A stretch of 37,636 bases of DNA from Fibrobacter sp. Lineage in GTDB: Bacteria > Fibrobacterota > Fibrobacteria > Fibrobacterales > Fibrobacteraceae. The notes under the pieces were generated by a model. It was given only the letters and a program-made list of their open reading frames with translations. It made no database searches and was not told the origin of the DNA. The position numbers and the translations under genes were made by a program. Location of the stretch: NCBI RefSeq assembly GCF_017545445.1, contig NZ_JAFWOM010000144.1:1-37636 (forward strand). Reading direction: 5' to 3'. The stretch's first letter is position 1, and each line of letters starts with the position of its first letter. This document shows, piece after piece, positions 1 to 7,393 of the stretch.

Positions 1-4
1 ACGA

Positions 5-77
5 TGCCTCATAGCTCAGTTGGTAGAGCCCGCGACTGTTAATCGCGTTGTCCTTGGTTCGAGTCCAAGTGAGGCAG
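5..77 (+). tRNA. tRNA-Asn (GTT)
   Basis: The sequence folds as a complete 73-nt cloverleaf. The acceptor strand TGCCTCA (5-11) pairs with TGAGGCA (70-76) and the discriminator is G77. The anticodon stem CGCGA/TCGCG encloses loop CTGTTAA with anticodon GTT at 38-40, which reads asparagine codons. The T arm contains GGTTCGAGTCC. CCA is not encoded. A strong terminator follows directly, so this is the end of its transcript. Confidence 0.97.
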
Positions 78-80
78 CTC

Positions 81-110
81 AAAACCCTCGGTCTTTAGAC
101 CGAGGGTTTT
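81..110 (+). terminator. Intrinsic terminator of tRNA-Asn
   Basis: Perfect inverted repeat AAAACCCTCGGTC - TTTA - GACCGAGGGTTTT: a 13-bp stem with a 4-nt loop, ending in a T-run four bases after the tRNA. The A/T flanks make it potentially bidirectional, but its position fits the tRNA. Confidence 0.9.
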
Positions 111-150
111 GTGTTTTTATGAAGTTTGTTGTAGATTGCCGAAATAGAAA

Positions 151-177
151 ATCCCGAACGGTAGTGCCGTCCGGGAT
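151..177 (-). terminator. Intrinsic terminator of the floA operon
   Basis: ATCCCG (151-156) pairs with CGGGAT (172-177), and ACGG (158-161) pairs with CCGT (167-170), with one mismatch between the two blocks and a 5-nt loop. On the minus strand the stem is followed by TTTTCTATTTC. It lies 47 bp beyond the last gene of the minus-strand operon. The stem core resembles the second hairpin of the repeats at 5156-5229 and 5742-5816. Confidence 0.75.
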
Positions 178-223
178 GAATTGTTTGATTTCGGCTAGTT
201 GTGTGTTTGGCTGGTCGCGCGAT

Positions 224-1060
224 TTACCTGCTGTATGCAGTCCAGCGTTTCTTGAATCGCGGCTCGTCGATGATTTTCGCCCAGATGAAGCCGCGACGGA
301 CGCTTTCCCTGCTTATAGAACGCACGATAATGCGTTTGTCGAGCGAGGGGGCATCTTCGGTCGCTTCGTCGGTGTAGCCGTTTTCGGCATCGCTTTGGCG
401 TGCGATTGCGGCGGCTTCTTCACGTGCCTTGCGTGCTCGCTCTTCCAGGATTTTAAGCTGGTTTTGCTTTTCGCTTACCGCTGGGCTTACGCTGGGAGTC
501 GGTTTGCTTGTGGCGGCCTTTGCTGGGGCTGCTGCAGGCGGATGCGATAGCAGGTTGTCGAGTTCGGAAATATCTTGTATGAGAACGTCGTGTTCGCCGA
601 CACCCATGTCGTGCCCGATAATGCGGAAGTGTTCGAGTTCTTCGAGCATTACCCCTGCAGCATTCCGCGACATGCCGAATTCATCCATAAGGATGTCGGC
701 ATTGACAACTTCAAAATCGACGATGACCTCAACGACTTCTCGCAGAGTCACGTTGTTGCCTCGGCGATGCGTGCTTTGCGGAACTGGCGGCGGCATGGCG
801 GGTTCTAGCGTCCCTTGGGCGGCCTCTTGTTGTGCTTGTTCAAACTGCTTGATGTATTCTTGCAGTTTGCGGGCGACTGGAGAGGGTTCTGGAGGAACGC
901 TTTCGTCGAAGTTCTCATCGTCGCGGTTGTCTTCGAATTCTTGCGTCGAATCGGTCGTTGGAGCATGATGTTGCTGCTGTTCGGCCTTTTTCTTCGCATT
1001 AGCCCTTTTGACAAGCGCGTCGATGACGAAAATTACAATGAATATGAGTAATGATTCCAT
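224..1060 (-). CDS. Membrane-anchored protein with winged-helix-like segment, last gene of floA operon
   Basis: A 278-residue protein that I do not recognise as a named family. Residues 1-17 form one hydrophobic N-terminal segment, followed by a lysine-rich stretch, suggesting an N-in membrane anchor with a cytoplasmic body. Residues about 25-100 are acidic, Gln- and Pro-rich and probably disordered. Residues about 103-150 contain LREVVEVIVDF, FGMSRNAAGVMLEELE and a following RIIG, a pattern reminiscent of the winged-helix gamma domain of FtsK (helix, turn, recognition helix, then 'GIIG'). This likeness is by eye only. The tail is charged, with a coiled-coil-like KILEERARKAREEAA segment. Its ATG directly abuts the TAA of the upstream gene, and the SD-like GGAG lies inside that gene's end, so translation is probably coupled. 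Confidence 0.75.
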   Translation of the reverse strand: MESLLIFIVIFVIDALVKRANAKKKAEQQQHHAPTTDSTQEFEDNRDDENFDESVPPEPSPVARKLQEYIKQFEQAQQEAAQGTLEPAMPPPVPQSTHRRGNNVTLREVVEVIVDFEVVNADILMDEFGMSRNAAGVMLEELEHFRIIGHDMGVGEHDVLIQDISELDNLLSHPPAAAPAKAATSKPTPSVSPAVSEKQNQLKILEERARKAREEAAAIARQSDAENGYTDEATEDAPSLDKRIIVRSISRESVRRGFIWAKIIDEPRFKKRWTAYSR

Positions 1061-1327
1061 TTAGGCTCCTTCGCTGTTTGTTATCGCTCGGCGTTTTTGC
1101 AAGTCCAGCCTCTTTTTCAGATTCCTTTCGTGCCTTTTGTCTCGGCTGACGTAGGGTTTCTTTTCAGGCTTTGCATGCTTCGCTTTAACAGCTTTGGGGG
1201 GAACTGTTGGATTCTTATATGTTGGCGACAATGCGTCCTTTATTTTGGAAATGCCTTCATCAGCGAGTCCTTGAACTATCCCCGCTGCAATTTCAGTCAG
1301 CATTTCACCAACAAATTCGCCAATCAT
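1061..1327 (-). CDS. Small basic protein of the floA operon
   Basis: An 88-residue protein of unknown function. The N-terminal third is an amphipathic, weakly hydrophobic helix (MIGEFVGEMLTEIAAGIVQG). From about residue 35 the protein is strongly basic (many Lys/Arg, with Pro), suggesting a membrane-peripheral or nucleic-acid/phospholipid-contacting tail. Its start lies 3 nt after the floA stop and its stop abuts the next ATG, so the three genes are almost certainly co-transcribed and co-translated. No strong SD precedes the ATG, which fits coupling to floA. Confidence 0.75.
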   Translation of the reverse strand: MIGEFVGEMLTEIAAGIVQGLADEGISKIKDALSPTYKNPTVPPKAVKAKHAKPEKKPYVSRDKRHERNLKKRLDLQKRRAITNSEGA

Positions 1328-1330
1328 ATT

Positions 1331-2305
1331 TTATTTGCTTGCTTCCGGGGCGGAGCCGATTTCCTTACGCATCTGCGTATCGGCTTCGATGTTTTTGAGG
1401 TTGTAGTAGTCCATCACGCCGAGCTTTCCATCGCGGAGGGCAGATGCCATGGCCATCGGAATTTGGGCTTCGGCTTCGACGAGCTTGGCCTTCATTTGCA
1501 TCACCTTGGCTTTCATTTCTTGTTCGGCGGCGAATGCCATGGCGCGGCGTTCTTCTGCCTTGGCCTGTGCAATCTTCTTGTCTGCTTCGGCACGGTCGGT
1601 TTCGAGGATAGCGCCGATGTTCTGGCCCACATCTACGTCAGCAATGTCGATGGAGAGAATTTCGAAAGCAGTACCTGCGTCAAGGCCGGAGGCGAGCACC
1701 TTCTTGGAAATCATGTTCGGGTTTTCGAGAACTTCCTTGTGGCTCACGGCAGAACCGATGGACGAGACGATGCCTTCGCCAACGCGGGCGATGACCGTTT
1801 CTTCGCCTGCACCGCCGACGAGTTTCTGGATGCTTGCTCGCACGGTGATACGCGTAATGGCGTGGAGCTGAATGCCGTCGAGGGCCACTGCGGAAACCTT
1901 CGGGGTCGTGATGACTTTCGGGTTCACGGACATCTGCACGGCTTCGAGCACGTTACGGCCTGCAAGGTCGATGGCGGCGGCTTCTTTAAAGTCGAGCTTG
2001 ATGTTTGCCTTGTTTGCTGCGATGAGGGCCTGGATGACGCGGAGCACGTTACCGCGGGAAAGGTAATGAGCTTCGAGCAAGTTCGTATCGACCGGGAGGC
2101 CTGCCTTGCAGCTGAGGATTCGAGCTTCGACGATGATTTGCGGCGGCACTTTTCTAAGACGCATACCGATGAGCTGGAAAATGCTCACGTTTGCTTTGGA
2201 GAACAAAGCCTGAAGCCAAAGGCTAAAGAATTTGCCGATAAAGGCGAGGATGACGATGACAACGATGGCTGCAATGATAATGCCGATGGTAAGAAGAGTA
2301 TCCAT
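1331..2305 (-). CDS. floA: Flotillin-like protein FloA (SPFH domain)
   Basis: A 324-residue protein matching the FloA (YqfA-type) family in length and layout. A hydrophobic N-terminal hairpin/anchor (about residues 4-30) is followed by the SPFH region (about 35-210) with the characteristic [17 protein letters not shown] segment. A long Ala/Glu/Lys helical region (about 215-290, with [20 protein letters not shown]) comes next. Known role of the family: scaffold of bacterial membrane microdomains influencing membrane fluidity and the activity of membrane enzymes and proteases. The start is supported by CTGGAG with 8-nt spacing. It heads a three-gene minus-strand operon. A long-form NfeD, the usual partner of bacterial flotillins, lies about 3.5 kb upstream on the same strand. 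Confidence 0.95.
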   Translation of the reverse strand: MDTLLTIGIIIAAIVVIVILAFIGKFFSLWLQALFSKANVSIFQLIGMRLRKVPPQIIVEARILSCKAGLPVDTNLLEAHYLSRGNVLRVIQALIAANKANIKLDFKEAAAIDLAGRNVLEAVQMSVNPKVITTPKVSAVALDGIQLHAITRITVRASIQKLVGGAGEETVIARVGEGIVSSIGSAVSHKEVLENPNMISKKVLASGLDAGTAFEILSIDIADVDVGQNIGAILETDRAEADKKIAQAKAEERRAMAFAAEQEMKAKVMQMKAKLVEAEAQIPMAMASALRDGKLGVMDYYNLKNIEADTQMRKEIGSAPEASK

Positions 2306-2371
2306 TTGATTTTCTCCAGTTAGAGTTTCTGAACTTAATATATTTATTTTTTGGAGGATGAAAAAGAAATT

Positions 2372-2866
2372 CTATGGTTTATCGTTGTTTTGACGGAGTT
2401 TCGATCGCTTGTAGTATAGTTCGTATTGCATAAAGGCGTGGATGATCAGAACCGGTATTGTTATGTAGAAAAGAGGGAAGATGGGTAAAAGTGGAAGGTA
2501 GGGGAGAAATGGCGTTGCAAGAATGAGGGCTGCTTTCAAGTTGCTTTGGGTTGTCAACAGAAAGTCGTAATATATGAATGAGAGAATTCCATTCACGAAA
2601 AATCCGATGCTTATAATGATAAGAGCCCAGACAATTAGTACGCCTTCTTTGTTGTACATTGAGGTCTCTGTTAAGATAATGCTCCCTATAAGGGGGATGC
2701 TAAGCAAAATCATTGCTGTGATTTTAAAGCCTAGATTGTCGTCTTCTTGTAAAGGCGAACTTTGTTTTTGGCTTTCTTTGCTTAGAATAAGTTTGAAGCA
2801 TAAATGTGCAAAGCCTGGAATTATGGCTGGTGCGGCAAGTATTGCTATAATAATTAATAATTCCAT
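2372..2866 (-). CDS. Small polytopic membrane protein, divergent member of local paralog family
   Basis: A 164-residue, very hydrophobic protein with about four membrane segments (near residues 1-28, 50-65, 78-98 and 113-147) and a short basic tail. It contains YYDFLLTTQSNLKAALIL followed by ATPF, recognisably the same signature as the three other small membrane proteins nearby (YNFLYSAESNFSAAF followed by FLLIPF). It is therefore probably a diverged member of that family. No named domain is seen and the function is unknown. It is last in a minus-strand set of three (3929 to 2372); 33 bp separate it from the upstream gene and no clear SD is visible. Confidence 0.75.
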   Translation of the reverse strand: MELLIIIAILAAPAIIPGFAHLCFKLILSKESQKQSSPLQEDDNLGFKITAMILLSIPLIGSIILTETSMYNKEGVLIVWALIIISIGFFVNGILSFIYYDFLLTTQSNLKAALILATPFLPYLPLLPIFPLFYITIPVLIIHAFMQYELYYKRSKLRQNNDKP

Positions 2867-2899
2867 AATGTAGGGTCTTTTTAAATTGTACGAATTTGG

Positions 2900-3499
2900 T
2901 TAAATGTCTTTGTTTTGAATGTTGTTGCTTGTTTGTGTTTTGTTGTTATTTTCAAATTGTTGATGGTTTGAATCGAATGAGGTGTGAAATTTATTTCTGT
3001 AGCGGAGAAGTTTTGTCCGCATGATCGTATAAATGAGTATGAACGGTGCTGAAATAAAAAAAGCGTAAGCAATGCCGATGGGTTGAGTGACGATTATAGG
3101 GAATAAACATAGTATTAGTCCTGAAAAAGGTATGGCTAGAATGAGGGATGCTCTTAAGTTTGTTTTGGCAGAAAAGAGAAAATTGTAAATCACAAATGAT
3201 GATAAGCTTATAATTGCACTGATGAAAGAGATTGTTGTCATAAAAAATTGAAGAAGCGAGCCTTCGTTACGAGAAGGGGCTAAGATTGTGCTTAGCAATG
3301 AAATGGCGAATAAACCGAATAGGGATATCGTTGTGCCCCACTTGAATTGATTTGTGACTTGTTTTATTTGACTGTCAATATTTTCATTTTCTGCTTTTTC
3401 TTCGATAGTGGCTGGAGGATTTTTTATTCGTTCCTTGGCAGTGATTATGCATGCAGCAACAACAAATAGAAAAAAAATGATATTCATAAATGTATCCAT
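2900..3499 (-). CDS. Small membrane protein of local paralog family (199 aa)
   Basis: I chose the ATG at 3499 because AGGGGA lies 5 nt upstream; an upstream in-frame ATG at 3523 has no SD. The protein has an N-terminal membrane segment (MDTFMNIIFFLFVVAACII), a charged loop, then three to four hydrophobic segments. These include the family signature VIYNFLFSAKTNLRASLI with a following LAIPF. The last 30 residues are Asn/Gln/Thr-rich and hydrophilic. Function is unknown. The leader GCACTTaAgAAAGGGGAtTT resembles the leaders of the 134- and 139-residue paralogs. It is the middle gene of the three-gene minus-strand set. Confidence 0.8.
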   Translation of the reverse strand: MDTFMNIIFFLFVVAACIITAKERIKNPPATIEEKAENENIDSQIKQVTNQFKWGTTISLFGLFAISLLSTILAPSRNEGSLLQFFMTTISFISAIISLSSFVIYNFLFSAKTNLRASLILAIPFSGLILCLFPIIVTQPIGIAYAFFISAPFILIYTIMRTKLLRYRNKFHTSFDSNHQQFENNNKTQTSNNIQNKDI

Positions 3500-3524
3500 A
3501 AAAATCCCCTTTCTTAAGTGCAAC

Positions 3525-3929
3525 TTATTCTCTTAAGACGATGAGTATGATCAGCATGGTTATGTAAATGAGAGCGTAGGGAGCTAAAAGCATTGTTGCG
3601 ACACTAAAACCACCTAAAAAGGTTAATACGCATGAACAAAGAATTATACCTGAAAAGGGAATGAGCAAAAAGAATGCTGCGCTAAAGTTTGACTCTGTTG
3701 AATAAAGAGAATCGTAAAAAAAGAATGAAGATAGGCTTATACAACCACTGATGAAAAGTACGATTTTAAAGATAAATTGAAGAAGCAAGGCTTCGTTGCG
3801 AGCTGGGCTAGAAAAGTAAAAAAAGGCGAATGGTCCGAAAAAGGATATAGGTGGTGTTAGCAAAAAACCTAGAGGTACTTCTTTGGGGGTGTTTGCTTCC
3901 GTTTGAGTATCTTGTTCTGTCGATTCCAT
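3525..3929 (-). CDS. Small membrane protein of local paralog family (134 aa)
   Basis: A 134-residue protein with a short polar N-terminus rich in Thr and Glu, then about four hydrophobic segments. It carries the signature FFYDSLYSTESNFSAAFF with a following LLIPFSGIILC. It is very similar to the 139-residue protein at 5246-5665, including the polar N-terminus (ESTEQ/VSTEQ), the final segment and the C-terminal RE. The ATG is preceded by AGGGGA at 5-nt spacing. It heads the minus-strand set 3929-2372. No enzymatic motif is seen and the function is unknown. Its position between floA and nfeD makes a membrane-associated role with those proteins conceivable, but this is inference. Confidence 0.8.
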   Translation of the reverse strand: MESTEQDTQTEANTPKEVPLGFLLTPPISFFGPFAFFYFSSPARNEALLLQFIFKIVLFISGCISLSSFFFYDSLYSTESNFSAAFFLLIPFSGIILCSCVLTFLGGFSVATMLLAPYALIYITMLIILIVLRE

Positions 3930-3968
3930 AAAAGTCCCCTTTTTGAAGTGCTACTTTTATGAATATAA
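3930..3968 (-). promoter_or_regulatory. Promoter/leader of the small membrane protein operon (duplicated copy 1)
   Basis: On the minus strand a candidate -10 TATATT (3962-3967) is followed by CATAAAAGT, GCACTT, a short A-run and AGGGGA. The same block recurs before the paralog at 5666-5704 with only a few differences, and its 3' part also occurs before the 199-residue gene (3500-3520). No good -35 is seen. Confidence 0.5.
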
Positions 3969-4078
3969 TCTGTTTTATTCCTAAGTGTTAGTTTTTGTTT
4001 ACAATTTTTGTCCACTTTCGTTTAAAAAAGGGTATATTGGAAAATATGCGTGAATGTTTTGGGGCTTAGGGGAATATA

Positions 4079-4948
4079 ATGAAAAACTTGTATCGATGGG
4101 CTTGTTTGTTGTTTATCGGCTTGCTTGTGGCTAGCTGTTCGGATGAATTTATGGATTCCGACGAAGATGATGAGTATGGGTCGTTCTATTACATTGATGG
4201 AAAATGGAAATTCGAGGAGTGGACGTATTCTCCGTATTCTTATTCTTTGGATTTTGATATTAATTTGATTGTGGCTGGAAAGTACGTGGGGCTTGGTGAT
4301 CGTGCGCCGGTCGAAAAACTTGCGGATAAAATTTTGAAGCGGTCGAATATGGCTCTGAATCCGGGTGGAATCAATGTTCGGAACATAAATGTTCTTTATG
4401 CGAGCGAACATCCTTTTGTGGGGGAGGCGTTCCCTGATACAAAGGAGGTCATTTTACACTATGGAGAAGAGAATCCGTTGATCGATTCTTTAATCCGTTG
4501 GCCTGGTCACGAGGGCGAAATCAGTTTTGTCTTGGGATATTTTGTGTATGATGATTTGGACGAAAAAGAATCTGTTGCTGGATTTTCTCGTCTCCCCGGC
4601 GAAATTTACTATGAAGATTCAGAGAGGAGTGATTTTATTGCGCTTGCGATGCGGATAAATCATGGCAATTATAAGTTGACTTCGGACAAAATTGCTCAAA
4701 CGGCTATTCATGAATTGGGGCATTTCTTCGGTTTGCCCCATACAACAGAATTTAGCGGAACTCGCTTTGACGATTTTTCGGATACGCCGGAATGTCCGAA
4801 ATTAGGCGATTATTTGTTCGATGAATCGAAATGCCCCGATTACTATTACATAATGTTCCCGAGAACTGGCGACGAATCTTACAAGACTTTTACGCCGCAG
4901 CAGATGGATGTGATTCGAATGTACTTATCGACGAAAAAGCACAAGTGA
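4079..4948 (+). CDS. Metzincin-type zinc metallopeptidase lipoprotein
   Basis: A 289-residue predicted lipoprotein: the signal peptide MKNLYRWACLLFIGLLVASC ends in a lipobox with Cys20, followed by an acidic linker. The catalytic motif HELGHFFGLPH (from His211) fits the metzincin zinc motif HExxHxxGxxH, with Glu212 as the catalytic residue. The methionine-turn candidate is YYYIMFP with Met259. The mature protein should be tethered to a membrane facing the periplasm or the surface and would be a small endopeptidase; the substrate is unknown. The start is supported by AGGGGA with 5-nt spacing. It is a plus-strand gene standing alone among minus-strand genes; a candidate -10 TATATT lies at 4033-4038. 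Metzincin subfamily (matrixin- or archaemetzincin-like) cannot be decided by eye. Confidence 0.85.
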   Translation: MKNLYRWACLLFIGLLVASCSDEFMDSDEDDEYGSFYYIDGKWKFEEWTYSPYSYSLDFDINLIVAGKYVGLGDRAPVEKLADKILKRSNMALNPGGINVRNINVLYASEHPFVGEAFPDTKEVILHYGEENPLIDSLIRWPGHEGEISFVLGYFVYDDLDEKESVAGFSRLPGEIYYEDSERSDFIALAMRINHGNYKLTSDKIAQTAIHELGHFFGLPHTTEFSGTRFDDFSDTPECPKLGDYLFDESKCPDYYYIMFPRTGDESYKTFTPQQMDVIRMYLSTKKHK

Positions 4949-5155
4949 GCATTTGAAAATGCATCGCTTTGATGACTGGCCACAATGCATCAAATAAAAT
5001 CTATAAAATGGCCACACGGATTCATATAGCCACACGGATTCGATTTTACTAACGTAAAATCTAATTGAATAAAAACAGAAAAAACGTTAGTTTTTTTCCA
5101 ATCCGTGTGTCATCATTTATTGCACTTGGCATACGTCCGCAGCTTTTGTACCGTT
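4949..5155. other. Intergenic region with nested inverted repeats
   Basis: No gene seen. GCCACACGGATTC occurs twice in direct orientation (5011-5023, 5029-5041). CACACGGATT (5031-5040) has its complement AATCCGTGTG at 5100-5109, and inside it ACTAACGT (5048-5055) has its complement ACGTTAGT at 5084-5091. A local hairpin GATTTTAC-TAAC-GTAAAATC and a second, AAAAAAC-GTTA-GTTTTTT (5079-5096), compete with the long pairing. The last could terminate the metallopeptidase transcript. Confidence 0.55.
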
Positions 5156-5229
5156 ACTGGATCCTTCACGGCTATCGCCGTTCAGGATGACGAAAAAACA
5201 GATCCCGGAACTGGTCCGGGATGACATCT
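5156..5229. repeat. 74-bp hairpin repeat, copy 1 (also terminator)
   Basis: Nearly identical to 5742-5816. It contains two hairpins: ATCCT..ACGGC-TATC-GCCGT..AGGAT and ATCCCGGA (5202-5209) with TCCGGGAT (5215-5222). On the minus strand the second hairpin is followed by CTG and six T, so it can act as intrinsic terminator of the minus-strand gene at 5246-5665. Confidence 0.85.
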
Positions 5230-5245
5230 TTAGTTGAACTACAAT

Positions 5246-5665
5246 TTATTCTCTTATGTGGATAAGTATGGTCAGCATGATTGCGTAAAGGACTGTGTAG
5301 GGTGCCAAAAGCATTGCTGCAACAGAAAAACCACCTAAAAAGGTCAATATGCATGAACAAAGAATTATACCTGAAAAGGGAATGAGCAAAAAGAATGCTG
5401 CACTAAAGTTTGACTCTGCTGAATAAAGAAAATTGTAAACAAAGAATGAAGATAGGCTTATACAAGCACTGATGAAAAGCACGGCTGTGAATATGAGTGC
5501 GGCCATGCCAGCGCCATCGTTGTGGGATGGATTAGATATCATATCCTCCAAAAAATAGGCGAATGATCCGAATAAGGATATAGGTGGTGTTAGCATAAAG
5601 CCTAAAATTGCTTTTTTGGGGGGCTTGGTCGTTTCCGTTTGATTATTTTGTTCTGTCGATACCAT
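5246..5665 (-). CDS. Small membrane protein, duplicate of the 134-aa protein (139 aa)
   Basis: A 139-residue membrane protein with about four hydrophobic segments. From roughly residue 70 it is nearly the same as the 134-residue protein at 3525-3929 (YNFLYSAESNFSAAFFLLIP, then GGFSVAAMLLAPY and a C-terminal RE). It differs mostly in the first loop, which is longer (LEDMISNPSHNDGAG). The leader and the AGGGGA Shine-Dalgarno sequence are also duplicated. The gene sits between two 74-75 bp direct repeats (5156-5229, 5742-5816), suggesting a duplicated cassette. Function is unknown. Confidence 0.8.
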   Translation of the reverse strand: MVSTEQNNQTETTKPPKKAILGFMLTPPISLFGSFAYFLEDMISNPSHNDGAGMAALIFTAVLFISACISLSSFFVYNFLYSAESNFSAAFFLLIPFSGIILCSCILTFLGGFSVAAMLLAPYTVLYAIMLTILIHIRE

Positions 5666-5704
5666 AAAAATCCCCTTTTTTAAGTGCGACTTTTATGAAT
5701 ATAA
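5666..5704 (-). promoter_or_regulatory. Promoter/leader of the duplicated membrane protein gene (copy 2)
   Basis: The minus strand shows candidate -10 TATATT (5698-5703), CATAAAAGT, GCACTT and AGGGGA, matching the block before the 134-residue paralog at 3930-3968. The similarity continues a little upstream and then fades, so the duplication included the promoter. Confidence 0.5.
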
Positions 5705-5741
5705 TTTGTTTTACTCTTAACTTCTGTTTGTTAGAACTGTA

Positions 5742-5816
5742 ACTGGATCCTTCACGGCTATCGCCGTTCAGGATGACGAAAAAAACAGATCCCGGAACTG
5801 GTCCGGGATGACATCT
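5742..5816. repeat. 75-bp hairpin repeat, copy 2 (also terminator of nfeD)
   Basis: Same as 5156-5229 apart from one extra A in the A-run. On the minus strand the stem ATCCCGGA/TCCGGGAT (5789-5796 and 5802-5809) is followed by CTG and seven T, a good intrinsic terminator placed 14 bp after the nfeD stop. It is followed by two CTCTCGT-type heptamers (5816-5836) that run up to and into the nfeD stop codon. Confidence 0.85.
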
Positions 5817-5830
5817 CTAGTCTCTCGTCT

Positions 5831-7393
5831 CTACACTATCCCCACCCATATATGGCCTTCTTGCACGGACTCGACTTTGACTTTTTGGCCGGCTTCGATG
5901 ATTTCACCGTGAGTTTGTACGTCAAAGAGCTTGGTGGAGCCGTCGGGCATGGTAAAGCTTGCTTGGCCTACGGGGCGGAGGAACGTTTTTGCTGTGCCGA
6001 TATCGCCAATGGAGACTTCTTGGACGGATTCCGTGGGGGAGGCTGCTGTTTCGAGATCTGTCTTGAGCATGGGCGTCCAGCCTTCGGGGAGTAACGGTAT
6101 CAAGTACTTGCTTGCTGCAATTGGGATGATGAGCGCTATGATAGCATTGCCAAGGACGAATAACAGCCCGAATAGCCAGGGGGTGGCGTCAAAGGTGGTT
6201 TCGACGGTTTCCGGGACGTATTCAGGGATGTTGGTAGTGTCCACGCTTAGGACTAGGGATAGAATCATGCAGATGATTCCGCCGATGCCGAAGAGGAATG
6301 TGCCGGGCATGATAAATATTTCGACTAAGAATAAAATAACTCCAGCCACTAGCAGAATGGCGGGGAAGTAGCCGTCGAGCTGCGGTGCGAACTGCCCGAA
6401 AAATACAATGCCGATCAGGATGATTCCGATGATGCCGAACATTCCGAAGCCGGGTGTCTTGAATTCGATGTAGAGCGCTCCGAATCCGAGAATGAGGAGC
6501 AGGCCGGAAATGGCGGCGATGGCGCTTGCGATTTTTTCGCCGGCGTTAGTTTCGATTTCGCTTTTGCGCTCGATGGCGAGTTTTGTTTCAAAGTCTTCGC
6601 GACTCTTGAACGTGCCTTTGGAAAATCCGAGTTCTTCGGCTTCCTTATCGGTCATGGTCAGCAGTTCGCCTTCTTTCACGAGAATTTTGGGTGAACCCCA
6701 GAACTTCTTTTCTGCACTGTCGAGGACAGCGAACTTTTTGCCTTCGATGATAAGTGTTGTGTCGCGCTGCGTCGGTTTGCCCTTGTCGAGCGTCGCGGTG
6801 AGTTCGAGCACTTCAAGTTCTGGCGTGACGAACGAGGAGGCCAAGAGTTCAGGATAGTTGTTACGTTGGGCTAAATTCCTGAATTTTGCACGGAGGGGAG
6901 ACTGGATTTTTTCGCCTACGATTTGCGGGGTGCCGTCGCCGCCTTGCACAATCGGGGCGCAGTCGCCGATGGTTGTCGCTTCGAGCATGTAGAGCTTTTG
7001 GCAGGCCAGTGCGATGAGCGAACCTGCGCTGATGGCCTTCTTTTTTACGAGAGCGATTGTTTCGGGACCCTTGACCGCCATAATCGTATCGACAAGGTCG
7101 AATGCCGCGTCGAGGCGACCGCCGAATGTGTTGATTTCGAAGACGATGTAGTCCGGCTTTTGATCGAGGGCTTCGCCGATGGCGCGTGCGCAGAAGTCGT
7201 ACATCGCGGGCTCGACGTCGCCTTCCAGTTTTATCCAGACGGCTTGTTTCTTTTTGTGTTCGGGCTTTATGGCCTTGACGGACTCCATGACGCTTGTTTC
7301 TTGGGCAAAGGTGTCTGTGGCAGCCCCTTCTGTTGCGAATGTAAATGATGCGAAAAACGCAATGAGGAAAAACAATTTTGTAATGATTTTCAT
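5831..7393 (-). CDS. Long-form NfeD: membrane-bound ClpP-class serine protease with NfeD/OB domain
   Basis: A 520-residue protein. Residues 1-20 are a signal peptide. Residues about 50-230 are a ClpP/crotonase-fold protease domain with FEINTFGGRLDAA and the nucleophile motif KKKAISAGSLIALA; Ser122 is the likely nucleophile by comparison with the archaeal 1510-N protease. The catalytic Lys is expected in or near SPLRAKFRNLAQRN. Four to six membrane segments follow (about 285-390 and 405-430). The C-terminal soluble OB-fold NfeD domain (about 460-520) contains SIGDIGTAKTFLRPVGQ. Known family role: regulated proteolysis of stomatin/flotillin-type membrane proteins. The flotillin gene floA is 3.5 kb downstream on the same strand. 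It is divergent from the sensor kinase gene with 162 bp between them. Only a weak SD is visible. Confidence 0.93.
   Translation of the reverse strand: MKIITKLFFLIAFFASFTFATEGAATDTFAQETSVMESVKAIKPEHKKKQAVWIKLEGDVEPAMYDFCARAIGEALDQKPDYIVFEINTFGGRLDAAFDLVDTIMAVKGPETIALVKKKAISAGSLIALACQKLYMLEATTIGDCAPIVQGGDGTPQIVGEKIQSPLRAKFRNLAQRNNYPELLASSFVTPELEVLELTATLDKGKPTQRDTTLIIEGKKFAVLDSAEKKFWGSPKILVKEGELLTMTDKEAEELGFSKGTFKSREDFETKLAIERKSEIETNAGEKIASAIAAISGLLLILGFGALYIEFKTPGFGMFGIIGIILIGIVFFGQFAPQLDGYFPAILLVAGVILFLVEIFIMPGTFLFGIGGIICMILSLVLSVDTTNIPEYVPETVETTFDATPWLFGLLFVLGNAIIALIIPIAASKYLIPLLPEGWTPMLKTDLETAASPTESVQEVSIGDIGTAKTFLRPVGQASFTMPDGSTKLFDVQTHGEIIEAGQKVKVESVQEGHIWVGIV

Noticed and set aside
1097..2323. 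408-codon open frame on the plus strand opposite floA
   Set aside because: It is antisense to a clear flotillin gene; the Cys/His/Phe-rich translation has no domain and reflects codon bias of the real gene.
5156..5816. Insertion sequence or composite transposon
   Set aside because: No transposase gene and the enclosed gene is a copy of a neighbour; the flanks are short hairpin repeats that also occur alone elsewhere.
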